A stretch of 32,837 bases of DNA. It comes from Bacteroidales bacterium UBA1180. GTDB lineage: Bacteria; Bacteroidota; Bacteroidia; Bacteroidales; Paludibacteraceae. Below, piece by piece: positions 6,671 to 15,948 of this stretch. Where the stretch lies: contig DBYS01000016.1 in assembly GCA_002310195.1 (NCBI GenBank), positions 124,522 to 157,358 of the forward strand, given 5' to 3'. Each line of letters begins with the position of its first letter. Positions within the stretch are counted from its first letter, which is position 1. Made by a program: the position numbers and the translations under genes. Below the pieces are notes generated by a model. It did no database searches. It saw only the letters and a program-made list of their open reading frames with translations, and was not told the DNA's origin.

Positions 6671-9088
6671 TTATTGCCGTACGCCAAGGATATTGAACAC
6701 TTCGCCGTCGCGGAGGATGACTACCTGTCCGTTGCGTATAGCCTTGACGGCACGTCGACAAACGGCAGTGTTATCGACAGCCGTTCCCTGTCCTGCGCAA
6801 CTCGTGGTGTACGCGCTGTAAGATGCTCCGCTGCCGGCGGTGATCGATACGGAGTTGACATAGATCGAGTTAGTCGAGCATGTTACCTCGAATGCGGCCT
6901 TGCCGGAAGCGTTGCTGAAGGTGTACTCCAATGCACGGAGTGTAGTGCCGCCGTTCTTCGTTACATCCTTCGACTGTTTGGTGCTGCCAATAGATACGGT
7001 TATGCTGCCTGCACCCTTGGAGGCGTTGGTACAATAGTTAACAACGACCTTGCTGACATTACCGAGCGCCTGCTTAGTTTCAGCACCGGCACCGCTGGCA
7101 GCTGATGTAACCTGCACGCCCTGGCCACTAGTCAGTTGATTGCCGTCCTTTGTGCTTGTCCATGCGCCGGTAGCATCCGCCCACGCCTTCGAAGTGAAAG
7201 TATAGGTAGTTGTTTGCGGTGCTCCGCCCTCGCCGTCCTTCGTTGCAAACACGGCGTAGAAGATGTCACCCTCAGCGGCTGCATCGCCGGCCTTGACGAA
7301 GGTTGGTGCAGTAGTAGCACTACTGTAATCGGCGGTCTTGCACCAGCCAACGAATACCTTGCCGTCGGCGCAGGCCTCAGGCTCATCGTCCGGAAGAACA
7401 ACCTTGCCGGTCGAGGTGGTCTTGGCGAACTCCGTACTGCCGACCATCCATGTTATATCAAACGGATCAGCTGCCGGTTCTTCTATATACGTGAGGGTAA
7501 TCACTCCGTTGGCTTCGGCGATGTTCTTCAGCGGCTTGCCGTTAACGCCGCTCCATGATGTGATTTTCTTCGTACCGGGGAACGGGTTCATCGGACAATT
7601 GTCTGTGCCTGAGCCCTCAATAATTTCACCATAGCTGTTGTATCGGTACGTATATCCGATCTTTGTTCCGTACGCTGAAACGATAGTGTGCAGCGGTGCG
7701 CCACTGGTCTCGGAGGAGTTCGGGCCGTTGGCTTCCCAGGCTTTCTTGTTGAAGTTCACCTTCCAGATAAGCATGCCGTGCCCCGTGAGCGGTGTGTCCC
7801 AACCTTGTGCCTGACGATTCTCGATATAATAGCATAGTCCGGATGTAGTCGGTCCTTGCAGCGTGCCGGAGGCATTGATCTGGTAGGTCTGATAGCCTTG
7901 CGTACCGTTGGCTTGGAGTGTCAGGTTTGCACCTTCGCTGCCCAAATTGATCGGTGTAACCCAGCCGAAGAAATACTTCTGCCACGGGTCGTAGTTAGGC
8001 GGACAATGGCCATCGGCATTGTAACTTCCGCCATCCATAATGTTCCAGTCATTGGGCGTAACACCACTTTGGGAAATGTTTCCATACTCGATATCGTACA
8101 AGTCAGGCAAACCCATCACATGACCGAACTCATGGCAGAGCGTGCCGATACCGCCGAATGTGCCAGAGCCTTCTAACTCGGACGACATAGCGTAGTTGTT
8201 CAGCGTCTTATTGTCGAATACTATATCGTTCTCCGTATAACAGCACGACATTCGTGTGCCGTTCACGGGATCGTACTCGCCATCGTCGTTATAGGGATAG
8301 ACATTGTACATCACTTCCCAATTGTGCGGCCAGATTGTACTGGCAGCGCCACCGTCGGCCTCGCCCTTGCCGGCATAAACGACATAAACGAAATCGATAT
8401 AGCCGTCGTTGTCGGAGTCGTAGTTTGCGAAGTCAAGATCAGCATACTGCTGGTTGGCAAGTATACATGCTTCGATAACTGCATCAGTAGCGTACTTGTC
8501 GTCGCCATCGTAATACTCGCCGGTGGTCTCATCATAGAGTTGTGTATTCTCGCCATAGTACGCGTAACCCTTGCTTAGAGTCACCGGTCCGAACACATCG
8601 AACTGCGGGTGATATGCGCCGTTGGACTGCGACTTAAAATACTCTCCTGCCGAAGGGTAGCCGCTGTTGACCGTACAGTTCTCCGAGTTAAACAACTCGT
8701 TGAATGTGCTGAGCGTGTGGCTTGATTTCATCTTCGTGTCATTGAAGTTGACAAGGATAACTACGCCTTTTGGCGCAAGGTTAGGTGTCACGCCCACATC
8801 CATCCGAGCACGACGACTCTGAACGGACTTGAATTTCGGCGATAACTTGCGTCGGTTGAACACCGTAGTCGAGTTCGTCCCGGCAGGTGCAAACGTGCCG
8901 TTCGGTTGCTGATAATAGACTGTACCGTCAGCCGCCTCGAACCAATGTGCAAATTCATCACCTGCAAGGGTCAGTTGAATGCTGCCACCATTCGACAGGG
9001 GATAATCATGGAATCCGCGACGTGCCGGCACGGCCATCATCGCCACGCTCATAGCCATCGCCAGGGAGAAAAGAATATGTTTTTTCAT
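6671..9088 (-). CDS. Secreted M6-family metalloprotease B
   Basis: Exported zinc protease of the immune inhibitor A (M6) type, 805 residues. A signal peptide (1 to about 20, ending MMAVPA) is followed by the catalytic domain with NYDSDNDGYIDFVYVVYAG (222-240) and the zinc site H319-E320-x2-H323-x2-G326-x2-D329 (HEFGHVMGLPD). Then come an InlB-like beta repeat (about 543-617, KVFVGW and YAVFA), a beta-sandwich module starting TYTFTSKAWADA (628-752), and a short basic tail ending in GQVVILRDGEVFNILG, which resembles C-terminal sorting tails of Bacteroidales secreted proteins. ATG at 9088 starts directly at the signal peptide; 10 further in-frame codons upstream are unlikely to be used. It is a tandem paralogue of the gene upstream (26-bp gap). 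Targets are unknown. Confidence 0.88.
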   Translation of the reverse strand: MKKHILFSLAMAMSVAMMAVPARRGFHDYPLSNGGSIQLTLAGDEFAHWFEAADGTVYYQQPNGTFAPAGTNSTTVFNRRKLSPKFKSVQSRRARMDVGVTPNLAPKGVVILVNFNDTKMKSSHTLSTFNELFNSENCTVNSGYPSAGEYFKSQSNGAYHPQFDVFGPVTLSKGYAYYGENTQLYDETTGEYYDGDDKYATDAVIEACILANQQYADLDFANYDSDNDGYIDFVYVVYAGKGEADGGAASTIWPHNWEVMYNVYPYNDDGEYDPVNGTRMSCCYTENDIVFDNKTLNNYAMSSELEGSGTFGGIGTLCHEFGHVMGLPDLYDIEYGNISQSGVTPNDWNIMDGGSYNADGHCPPNYDPWQKYFFGWVTPINLGSEGANLTLQANGTQGYQTYQINASGTLQGPTTSGLCYYIENRQAQGWDTPLTGHGMLIWKVNFNKKAWEANGPNSSETSGAPLHTIVSAYGTKIGYTYRYNSYGEIIEGSGTDNCPMNPFPGTKKITSWSGVNGKPLKNIAEANGVITLTYIEEPAADPFDITWMVGSTEFAKTTSTGKVVLPDDEPEACADGKVFVGWCKTADYSSATTAPTFVKAGDAAAEGDIFYAVFATKDGEGGAPQTTTYTFTSKAWADATGAWTSTKDGNQLTSGQGVQVTSAASGAGAETKQALGNVSKVVVNYCTNASKGAGSITVSIGSTKQSKDVTKNGGTTLRALEYTFSNASGKAAFEVTCSTNSIYVNSVSITAGSGASYSAYTTSCAGQGTAVDNTAVCRRAVKAIRNGQVVILRDGEVFNILGVRQ

Positions 9089-9114
9089 TATTGTATAGTG
9101 TTTTGAATGTGTTG

Positions 9115-11598
9115 TCACTTTCTCACGCCGAGGATAGTATATACGGCATCACCACGGATGATGAGCACCTCTCCGTCACGGATGACCTTCGTTGCAGGCT
9201 GCTCGAACGTGACTGTTTCTGCGCCGCTATCCGCGCCGGTACATGATGTTGTATAGTCAGTATACACCAGATTGGCCGCTGCCGTTATAGCTACCGAATA
9301 TACAAATATTGAATTGGCCGTACAAGCGACAGACAGATTGATCTGGCCGGCCTCGTTGTCGAACGAATAATCCAGCTCACGCAAATCCGTTCCGCCATCT
9401 TTGGTGACTTTCTGCGCAGTCACGGCGTTACCTATTGCGATAGCGACTTGTCCCTCGCCTGCCGAAGCATTCGTACAATAGGTCACCTTTACATTGCTGA
9501 TGTAATCAAACCAAGCCTTGGTCGTTGCTCCTGCGCCGCTGTAACTCGAAGTGATCTGTACACCCTTGCCTGACTGGAAGCCGAAAGCGTCCTTCTGGCT
9601 TTGCCACGACTTGCTTGCATCTGCCCACGTCTTGGAGGTAAACTTATATGTAGTCGTCTGCTCCGGTCCACTGCCCTGCGTAGCGAACACAGCATAATAG
9701 ACATCACCCTCGGCAGCGGCATCGCCCGTCTGAACGAACTCGGGCGCTTCCGTCGCGCTTACATAGTCCGCTGTTTTGCACCAACCACGGAAGACCTTGC
9801 CGTCAACACATGTTCCCGGCTCCCCGTCTGGCAACACGACACGGCCGGTAGTGGTTGTTCGGGCAAACTCCCTACCATAAGCCATCCACGTGATTGAGAA
9901 TAGTTTCTTGCCCTCCGCAGCAATCGTTACGTCATCCAAGACCTTCTCTATACGGAACTCACCGGTCTCGGGATTATACGTGAATCCCTTGCCGTACTTC
10001 AGTTCGTTGCCTTCGCCCATCTGTACGCTCCAGCAATCGGCTTCCGCCAGTGAGTAGCCCTCATCGGGTGTGATCGTCAGACTCAGCGCGTCACGCGCCG
10101 GGACGACTCCGTTCGCCGGAACGGAACAATGCACGCCCGTCAATTGATACGTAAACTCCGAACTGTGCAATCCGCCGTTGTAGTCAAAATAGATCAAGCC
10201 GTTCGATTCGGTAATCTCCGACAGTTCGCACCCCGTGAACGGCGTATAGGTTCTAACGCCATTTGACCCTGGGAACGGATCGGTTGCTCTGCCTATCCAC
10301 TTCGGGTTACCGGAAGCGGAAACGATAGTCAGTCGCGGTGAACCGTTGGTATTGTTTAGTGAGTTGTACTCCCAAGCACTCTCCTTGTAGATCACCTTCC
10401 AGACGATCATTCCGTGACCGGGCAAGGCTGCATCCCAGCCTGTGCGTTGGCGGTTCTCGATGTAATAAACTGTATTATTGTCTCTTGCATCCACAAGCAC
10501 CGTGCCACCGGTGATCTGATATCCGTCGCCGTAATTGGTGGTCAGTTTCACGTTCAACTTGTCATCCTTAGCGAGAACCTCAGGCGTCAACCAGCCAAGG
10601 TAATACTTGTCATAGATGGAATAGTTCGGCGGTGTCTTACCGTTATCGTTGTACGAACCGGCGTCCATCAGTGACCACGAACCCGGCGTACGTGCCTCGG
10701 TGCTGTTCGTGCTGTAGTAATCGGTAGCATAGTAGTCCGGCAGACCTATCACATGACTGTATTCGTGCAGCGGCGTACCCATCGAATAGACTCCGGTTCC
10801 GCTCAACTCCGAACTGCAGGCGTAAGAGAGGATGTGCACACCGTCCAACTCTTCGTAGAGTCCTTCTTTGCTATAAGTGTTATACTGATGCGGCCAGATG
10901 GTGTTCTTAGTGCCTCCATCCGCCTCGCCCTTGCCGGCATAGATGACATATACGTTATCAACATGTCCGTCACTGTTAGTATCGTACTGCGAGAAATCGA
11001 CCTGGTCGTCCAGCGCCTTGCAAGCCTCTACAATCATCTCGGCCGGATGCATATCGTCGCCCTCTGAGTCATTGGCCCCGTAGTAGGAATACGACTTGCT
11101 GACCGCTACCGGTCCGAACACATCAATCGGCGGAACGTACTGCCCGTTGGACTGCTCCTTCAGGTAGTTGTACATCGATTTCGCACCCGGAGTGGCATCA
11201 CCGAGACTGCTCTTGTAGTAAGCCGTGCTTGCATCAGATAACGTCAAATCGCTGAAATTCACGAGGATGAATAGCACTCGCCCGGGCATCATATCCGCGC
11301 CTATCTTCTTCGAGCGGTTCACGTACCGTGCACTTGCTCTTCTGCGGGCCACAACGGTCGCCCCGTCTGGAACGGAATCACCGGTAATGACGAACGTGCC
11401 GTCCGCCTGCTCTTCGGCTATCTTGCCGTCCGTTGTTGCCCAATAATGGTAGAACTCATCCCCCACAAGGGTCAGTTTCACACGGCTGCCGTCCTGCAGC
11501 GTGCAGTCGCGGTAACCCGGACGAGCGGGTACAGCCTGCAACGCCATGCTCATTGCCATCACGGCTATCAAGAATATGTATCTCTTCATTCTCATCAT
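9115..11598 (-). CDS. Secreted M6-family metalloprotease A
   Basis: Tandem paralogue of protease B, 827 residues, with the same order: signal peptide (1 to about 23), catalytic domain with QYDTNSDGHVDNVYVIYAG and the zinc site H278-E279-Y-S-H282-x2-G285-x2-D288, an additional beta domain (about 475-555) not seen in B, the InlB-like repeat, the YKFTSKTWADA module, and the tail GEVLIIRGDAVYTILGVRK. The C-terminal modules of A and B are more alike than their catalytic domains. HEYSH replaces the commoner HEFGH, but all zinc ligands are kept. ATG at 11598 directly abuts the hisS stop codon; ATG at 11589 (MKRYIF) is an equally plausible start. Being coupled to hisS is unusual for an exported protease. 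Confidence 0.87.
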   Translation of the reverse strand: MMRMKRYIFLIAVMAMSMALQAVPARPGYRDCTLQDGSRVKLTLVGDEFYHYWATTDGKIAEEQADGTFVITGDSVPDGATVVARRRASARYVNRSKKIGADMMPGRVLFILVNFSDLTLSDASTAYYKSSLGDATPGAKSMYNYLKEQSNGQYVPPIDVFGPVAVSKSYSYYGANDSEGDDMHPAEMIVEACKALDDQVDFSQYDTNSDGHVDNVYVIYAGKGEADGGTKNTIWPHQYNTYSKEGLYEELDGVHILSYACSSELSGTGVYSMGTPLHEYSHVIGLPDYYATDYYSTNSTEARTPGSWSLMDAGSYNDNGKTPPNYSIYDKYYLGWLTPEVLAKDDKLNVKLTTNYGDGYQITGGTVLVDARDNNTVYYIENRQRTGWDAALPGHGMIVWKVIYKESAWEYNSLNNTNGSPRLTIVSASGNPKWIGRATDPFPGSNGVRTYTPFTGCELSEITESNGLIYFDYNGGLHSSEFTYQLTGVHCSVPANGVVPARDALSLTITPDEGYSLAEADCWSVQMGEGNELKYGKGFTYNPETGEFRIEKVLDDVTIAAEGKKLFSITWMAYGREFARTTTTGRVVLPDGEPGTCVDGKVFRGWCKTADYVSATEAPEFVQTGDAAAEGDVYYAVFATQGSGPEQTTTYKFTSKTWADASKSWQSQKDAFGFQSGKGVQITSSYSGAGATTKAWFDYISNVKVTYCTNASAGEGQVAIAIGNAVTAQKVTKDGGTDLRELDYSFDNEAGQINLSVACTANSIFVYSVAITAAANLVYTDYTTSCTGADSGAETVTFEQPATKVIRDGEVLIIRGDAVYTILGVRK

Positions 11599-12906
11599 CT
11601 ATTGTATAACTGCAGCTGCCTCGTTTGCACTCACCAGGTCCTGCTCGCCCGTGAGCATGTTCTTGAGCATCAGTTTCTTCTCCGCCAACTCGTTACTGCC
11701 GATAATCGCCACGTATGGGATATGCTTTGCGTCGGCGTACGCCATCTGACGCTTCATCTTCACAGCCTCCGGATAAACCTCTACGCGCAGCCCCTTGGCC
11801 CTCAACGCTGTCGCACACTGCATAGCGAAGCGTAGCTCGTCCTCGCCAAAGCAGGCGAATAGCAGCTGCGTGGCCGATTGTAACTCGGCCGGATAAAGAT
11901 CAAGCTCCGTCAGCACATCGTAGATGCGGTCTGCGCCGAACGATATGCCCACACCCGACACATCCGGCATGCCGAAGATGCCCGTCAGGTTGTCGTAGCG
12001 CCCGCCGCCGGTGATCGACCCCATCTGCACATCTAAGGCTTTGACCTCGAAGATCGCACCGGTGTAATAGTTCAGGCCGCGGGCCAAACAGAGATCGAGC
12101 TCTACAGACAACCGGCAATCGACATTTGACAAATTGTCGAATATCACTTCCAGTTCGTTTATGCCCTTCAGGCCTATCTCACTGCCGGCAAGGATCGTAC
12201 GCAGTTGTGCAAGTTTATCCCTATTGTCGCCGCTGAGGTTCAGTATCGGTTGCAGTGCCTCTACAGCCGCAGCACTCAGTCCGCGTTCCAGCAGTTCGGC
12301 ATTCACCTGCTCCACGCCGATCTTGTCGAGTTTGTCGATCGCTACAGTGATATCCATCATCTTTTCCGGCGCACCGATAACCTCGGCTATACCGGCGAGC
12401 ACCTTGCGGTTGTTCAGATGCAGGCATACGCGTATACCCAGCCGGCGATACACCTCTTCTACGATTTGAATCAATTCAACTTCTGCCAACAAACTGTCTG
12501 TGCCCACTACATCCACGTCACACTGATAGAACTCGCGATAACGGCCTTTCTGCGGACGATCGGCACGCCACACAGGCTGAATCTGGTAACGCTTGAAGGG
12601 GAACTGTATCGCATCACGGTGTTGCACCACGTAGCGCGCAAACGGCACGGTCAAGTCATAACGCAGGCCTTTTTCGGGCGCCTCACCGGCTTTCTCTCCG
12701 GAATTCTGGATGCGGAAGAGCAGTTTGTCGCCCTCCTCGCCGTACTTGCCCATGAGCGTGGACATCAGCTCCATAGCCGGTGTCTCAATCTGCGCAAAGC
12801 CGTACAACGCGAATACCTCGCGGATCGTGCTGAATATATAGTTACGGCGTGCCATCTCCAACTGCGAGAAGTCACGCGTTCCTTTGGGTATAGCGGGTTT
12901 TTGCAT
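11599..12906 (-). CDS. hisS: Histidine-tRNA ligase
   Basis: Charges tRNA-His with histidine; class II synthetase of 435 residues. Seen in order: MQKPAIPKGTRDFSQLEM at the N-terminus, RYDLTVPFARYV, the motif-2 region REFYQCDVDVVG, the histidine-binding ARGLNYYTGAIFE and GGGRYDNLTG, motif 3 GVGISFGADRI, and the C-terminal anticodon-binding domain (about 340-435). The start at 12906 matches the family N-terminus; the frame extends 14 codons upstream into waaA but that is unlikely. It lies one base after the waaA stop (TGA-T-ATG), the same arrangement as at trxB. Confidence 0.96.
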   Translation of the reverse strand: MQKPAIPKGTRDFSQLEMARRNYIFSTIREVFALYGFAQIETPAMELMSTLMGKYGEEGDKLLFRIQNSGEKAGEAPEKGLRYDLTVPFARYVVQHRDAIQFPFKRYQIQPVWRADRPQKGRYREFYQCDVDVVGTDSLLAEVELIQIVEEVYRRLGIRVCLHLNNRKVLAGIAEVIGAPEKMMDITVAIDKLDKIGVEQVNAELLERGLSAAAVEALQPILNLSGDNRDKLAQLRTILAGSEIGLKGINELEVIFDNLSNVDCRLSVELDLCLARGLNYYTGAIFEVKALDVQMGSITGGGRYDNLTGIFGMPDVSGVGISFGADRIYDVLTELDLYPAELQSATQLLFACFGEDELRFAMQCATALRAKGLRVEVYPEAVKMKRQMAYADAKHIPYVAIIGSNELAEKKLMLKNMLTGEQDLVSANEAAAVIQ

Positions 12907-12907
12907 A

Positions 12908-14116
12908 TCAGTTGAATAATTTGTCGTATATCTTGTCCGTAGCGCCAAGCTCCGACTCTACGTACTCTCTTGCTTTCTTGCCTATCTCTGCGTGGTTGGC
13001 GAGTGCCTCATCCATCGCGGCCTTGAACTCCCGGTAGTTCTTTACCGTCCGTGCTCCGCCTGCGTCAATCAGCGCACACGCCTCGCGGAAGTGCTTGTAG
13101 TTCGGCCCGAACAACACAGGCATACCGAACACCGCCGCTTCAATCGTATTGTGGATACCCACACCGAACCCTCCGCCTATATAGGCCACATGCCCGTAAC
13201 GGTAGATCGACGACAGCATACCCATCGTGTCAACCACCAGTACACGCACCACATCGAGGTTGTTGATTGTGGCCTGTGTCAGGCGCACATGCCTGCCCTC
13301 GAATTGCTGGAATATCTGATGCAGATGCGCCTCGTGTATCTCATGTGGCGCCAGCACGAGCTTCACATCGGGATTCTCCGCCACGTATCGCGCCAGCAAG
13401 ACCTCATCGGGCTGCCATGTGCTGCCGGCAATGATGATCTTCGCCCCGCTCTCCGCGAATCGCGCGATCTGCGGTATGTCTTTCGCCTGCTGCGCGATGG
13501 CATGCACGCGGTCAAAACGCGTATCACCTGCCACTTCTACATGCTCTATACCATGCTCACGCAATAATCGTGCCGAATGCTCGTCTTGTACATAGATAGC
13601 CGTGAATCGCTTCAGCACATTCAGGTACGCCTTGCCCCACCAGCGGAAGAACGATTGCTTCTCGCGGAAGATCGCCGAGATGCTGTAGGTGCGTACACCG
13701 CGTTTGTTCAACTCGCGCAGGTAGGCCGGCCAGAACTCGTACTTGACGAAGATCGCCACATCCGGCTGTACTACTTCTATGAACAGCCGCGCATTACGCC
13801 GTGTGGCAAATGGCAGATACGTCACCGCATCAACCTTGTCGTAATCCTTCCTGAGGTTGAATCCCGAAGGCGAGAAAAACGTCAACAGAATCTCCGTATC
13901 CGCACGCTCGGCGCGCAGCCGTTCGATGATCGGCCTTGCCTGCTCAAACTCGCCTACCGACGCCACATGAATCCAAACCCGCTCATGCCTGTCGGTCTTA
14001 TGAGGAAGCCGTGTACGAAGCTCATCTGTCGCCTTACGCTGACCGCGCAGGAGCATCCGCGCTTTCCTGTGACCGAACAGCGAGGCTATCCACACCAAAA
14101 ATATATAAATATACAT
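12908..14116 (-). CDS. waaA: 3-deoxy-D-manno-octulosonic acid (Kdo) transferase
   Basis: Adds Kdo from CMP-Kdo to lipid A precursor at the inner membrane, the first step of the LPS core. The 402-residue GT30 protein begins with a hydrophobic membrane anchor (MYIYIFLVWIASLFG), then the N-terminal Rossmann half with HVASVGEFEQARP (the conserved glutamate is E57 or close by) and VKYEFWPAYL, and the C-terminal half with AGSTWQPDEV, LAPHEIHE, and the nucleotide-sugar segment GGGFGVGIHNTIEAAVFGMPV. All are family hallmarks. It is the first gene of the long minus-strand cluster, directly behind the promoter at 14166-14197. The CMP-Kdo synthase gene kdsB is in the same window at 27094. Confidence 0.94.
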   Translation of the reverse strand: MYIYIFLVWIASLFGHRKARMLLRGQRKATDELRTRLPHKTDRHERVWIHVASVGEFEQARPIIERLRAERADTEILLTFFSPSGFNLRKDYDKVDAVTYLPFATRRNARLFIEVVQPDVAIFVKYEFWPAYLRELNKRGVRTYSISAIFREKQSFFRWWGKAYLNVLKRFTAIYVQDEHSARLLREHGIEHVEVAGDTRFDRVHAIAQQAKDIPQIARFAESGAKIIIAGSTWQPDEVLLARYVAENPDVKLVLAPHEIHEAHLHQIFQQFEGRHVRLTQATINNLDVVRVLVVDTMGMLSSIYRYGHVAYIGGGFGVGIHNTIEAAVFGMPVLFGPNYKHFREACALIDAGGARTVKNYREFKAAMDEALANHAEIGKKAREYVESELGATDKIYDKLFN

Positions 14117-14165
14117 CTAATCTACCTTCAACTTTCAATTTTGGGTATAATACCAAAAAAACGTA

Positions 14166-14197
14166 CAAATATACAACATTTTTTTGGAATTTCCAAA
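14166..14197 (-). promoter_or_regulatory. Promoter of the waaA-hisS-protease-trxB cluster
   Basis: On minus, TTTG (14197-14194), 20 bp, TATATTTG (14173-14166): a full consensus Bacteroidetes promoter. The expected start near 14160 leaves about 45 nt of leader before waaA. It interlocks with the tsaD promoter. Confidence 0.82.
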
Positions 14198-14214
14198 TAT
14201 TTATTGTAAATTTG
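14183..14214 (+). promoter_or_regulatory. Promoter of tsaD, overlapping the divergent waaA promoter
   Basis: TTTG (14183-14186), 20 bp, TAAATTTG (14207-14214): a full consensus promoter. Its -33 box and that of the divergent promoter are the two outer ends of one 15-bp palindrome, TTTGGAA-T-TTCCAAA (14183-14197). Confidence 0.82.
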
Positions 14215-14237
14215 TATGATTTTTCCGGAAATGGTAA

Positions 14238-15350
14238 ATGTCAAATGACAAAATGGAAAATAACATCACGATATTATCCATCGAATCGAGTTGTGACGAT
14301 ACCTCGGCGGCTGTCATCCGCAACGGGCTGTTATTGAGCAACGTTACCGCTTCGCAATCCGTTCACGAGGAGTTCGGCGGCGTGGTTCCCGAGCTTGCCA
14401 GTCGTGCGCATCAGCAGAACATCGTTCCTGTAGTTGATGCCGCGCTGGGTCGTGCAAGTGTTGACAAATCCGAACTATCGGCTATCGCCTTCACCCGCGG
14501 ACCTGGACTGCTCGGCAGTCTGCTCGTCGGCACATCGTTCGCCAAGGGTATGGCGCTGAGTCTCGGCATACCGCTCATCGAGGTCAACCACCTTCAGGGA
14601 CACATCATGGCGCACTTCGTCCATCCGGCCGACTCGATGATCGCCGCCAATCCCAAGCTGCAAGGCATTGAGTTTCGTCATCCCAACCTGCCCTTCCTCT
14701 GCCTGCTCGTCAGCGGAGGCAACAGCCAGATCGTCTTGGTCGAAAGTCAACAGCCGAAGCATCTCCCGGCAATGAAGATCATCGGCCAGACCATCGATGA
14801 CGCGGCCGGCGAAGCCTTCGACAAGTGCGCCAAGGTGCTCGGCCTGCCTTACCCGGGCGGTCCTGTGATTGATTCGATGGCGCAACGAGGCAATCCTAGA
14901 CTTTACCCGCTTGCCAAACCGAACATCCCTGGCTACGACTACTCGTTCTCCGGACTTAAGACCTCGTTCCTCTACTCCCTGCGCGACCTGATGCAGGCGG
15001 AAGGGGTGGATACGATTGATGCGCTGGCAGAGAAAGTTCCCAACCTCCGCGAGGACTACTGCGCCGCGCTGCAGACCACTGTCATCGATATTCTTATGCG
15101 CAAACTTAAGAAGGCGGCTAACGATCTCGGTGTTCGTCAGGTGGCCATCGCCGGAGGTGTGAGTGCTAACAGCGGCCTACGGGCTGCCCTGCTCGACTAT
15201 GCTCGGCGCTACCATTGGCAGGCATTCATACCGCCGTTCTCGTTCACAACCGACAATGCCGCGATGATCGCCCAAGCTGCCTATTGTAAGTACCTCGATA
15301 GCGATTTCTGCTCTATCGACGCCGTGCCCTACGCCAAAACGACTATATAA
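14238..15350 (+). CDS. tsaD: tRNA threonylcarbamoyladenosine transferase TsaD
   Basis: Transfers the threonylcarbamoyl group to A37 of ANN-decoding tRNAs, working with TsaB and TsaE. The protein begins near ILSIESSCDDTSAAV and has the metal-binding H118-x3-H122 (NHLQGHIMAHF), the nucleotide-binding SGGNSQIV, GQTIDDAAGEAFDKCAK, the AIAGGVSANSGLR segment and metal ligand D339 in TTDNAAM. At 370 residues it is about 25-30 longer than usual; part of this is an extra stretch at about 128-150 (HPADSMIAANPKLQGIEFRH) before the nucleotide-binding loop. ATG at 14238 is about 18 nt after the predicted transcript start; ATG at 14253 would also fit the family N-terminus. Confidence 0.95.
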   Translation: MSNDKMENNITILSIESSCDDTSAAVIRNGLLLSNVTASQSVHEEFGGVVPELASRAHQQNIVPVVDAALGRASVDKSELSAIAFTRGPGLLGSLLVGTSFAKGMALSLGIPLIEVNHLQGHIMAHFVHPADSMIAANPKLQGIEFRHPNLPFLCLLVSGGNSQIVLVESQQPKHLPAMKIIGQTIDDAAGEAFDKCAKVLGLPYPGGPVIDSMAQRGNPRLYPLAKPNIPGYDYSFSGLKTSFLYSLRDLMQAEGVDTIDALAEKVPNLREDYCAALQTTVIDILMRKLKKAANDLGVRQVAIAGGVSANSGLRAALLDYARRYHWQAFIPPFSFTTDNAAMIAQAAYCKYLDSDFCSIDAVPYAKTTI

Positions 15351-15354
15351 GCAA

Positions 15355-15948
15355 TTGACCGATAAATCAAACATATTATTGACCGCGCTCAAACCTTACG
15401 AGGGCATCATCCGTTTCGTCATTGCGATGTTCGCAGCGAACTGGTTCTGGAAGTTCACTGTCCTCGGCGATGAAGCCGGTCGTGGCGCCGTCACGTGGTT
15501 CGGTCTGGACCTCACGTGGTACTTCGATGTCCTGGCTGACCATATTGCAGGAATAGTCTATTCCCTACTTGACTTCTTCAATCTGGATGTCACACTCACC
15601 AATGGCAACCGCATCCGCTTTGTTGAGACCGGCGTAGGTACTGTTATTGTTTGGGGCTGTACGGGTATCAAGCAAGCGTTCATTTGGCTCGTGATCATGT
15701 TTGCGGCACGCGGACGATGGATCGACAAGCTTTGGTACATCCCCGTCGGCTGGCTCTTCGCGTATGCGTTCAATATCTTTCGAATCTTTATGGTTGCTCT
15801 GCTCACACGCAATCACCCGGAGTGGTTCGAACTGCTGCACACGTATATCTTCAAGTACATGTTCTACGGCTGCTTCTTCCTGCTGTGGCTCTTGTACGAT
15901 GTTTACATAGTAAAACAGCCCGCAGGGCGCTCTGATAGCAATGAATAG
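15355..15948 (+). CDS. Exosortase/archaeosortase-family membrane protein
   Basis: Integral membrane protein of 197 residues with about five hydrophobic segments. It carries the Cys/Arg/His triad of exosortases in the right order and setting: C102 in WGCTGIKQAF, R143 in AFNIFRIF, and H162 in LLHTYIFKYMFYG. These enzymes are thought to process or transfer C-terminal sorting tails of exported proteins, or to act in exopolysaccharide-linked export. The frame has no ATG before the first membrane segment; TTG at 15355, four bases after the tsaD stop, is the best start. The end overlaps aroC by 8 bp. I see no obvious substrate with a matching tail next to it, so the partner is unknown. Confidence 0.8.
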   Translation: MTDKSNILLTALKPYEGIIRFVIAMFAANWFWKFTVLGDEAGRGAVTWFGLDLTWYFDVLADHIAGIVYSLLDFFNLDVTLTNGNRIRFVETGVGTVIVWGCTGIKQAFIWLVIMFAARGRWIDKLWYIPVGWLFAYAFNIFRIFMVALLTRNHPEWFELLHTYIFKYMFYGCFFLLWLLYDVYIVKQPAGRSDSNE

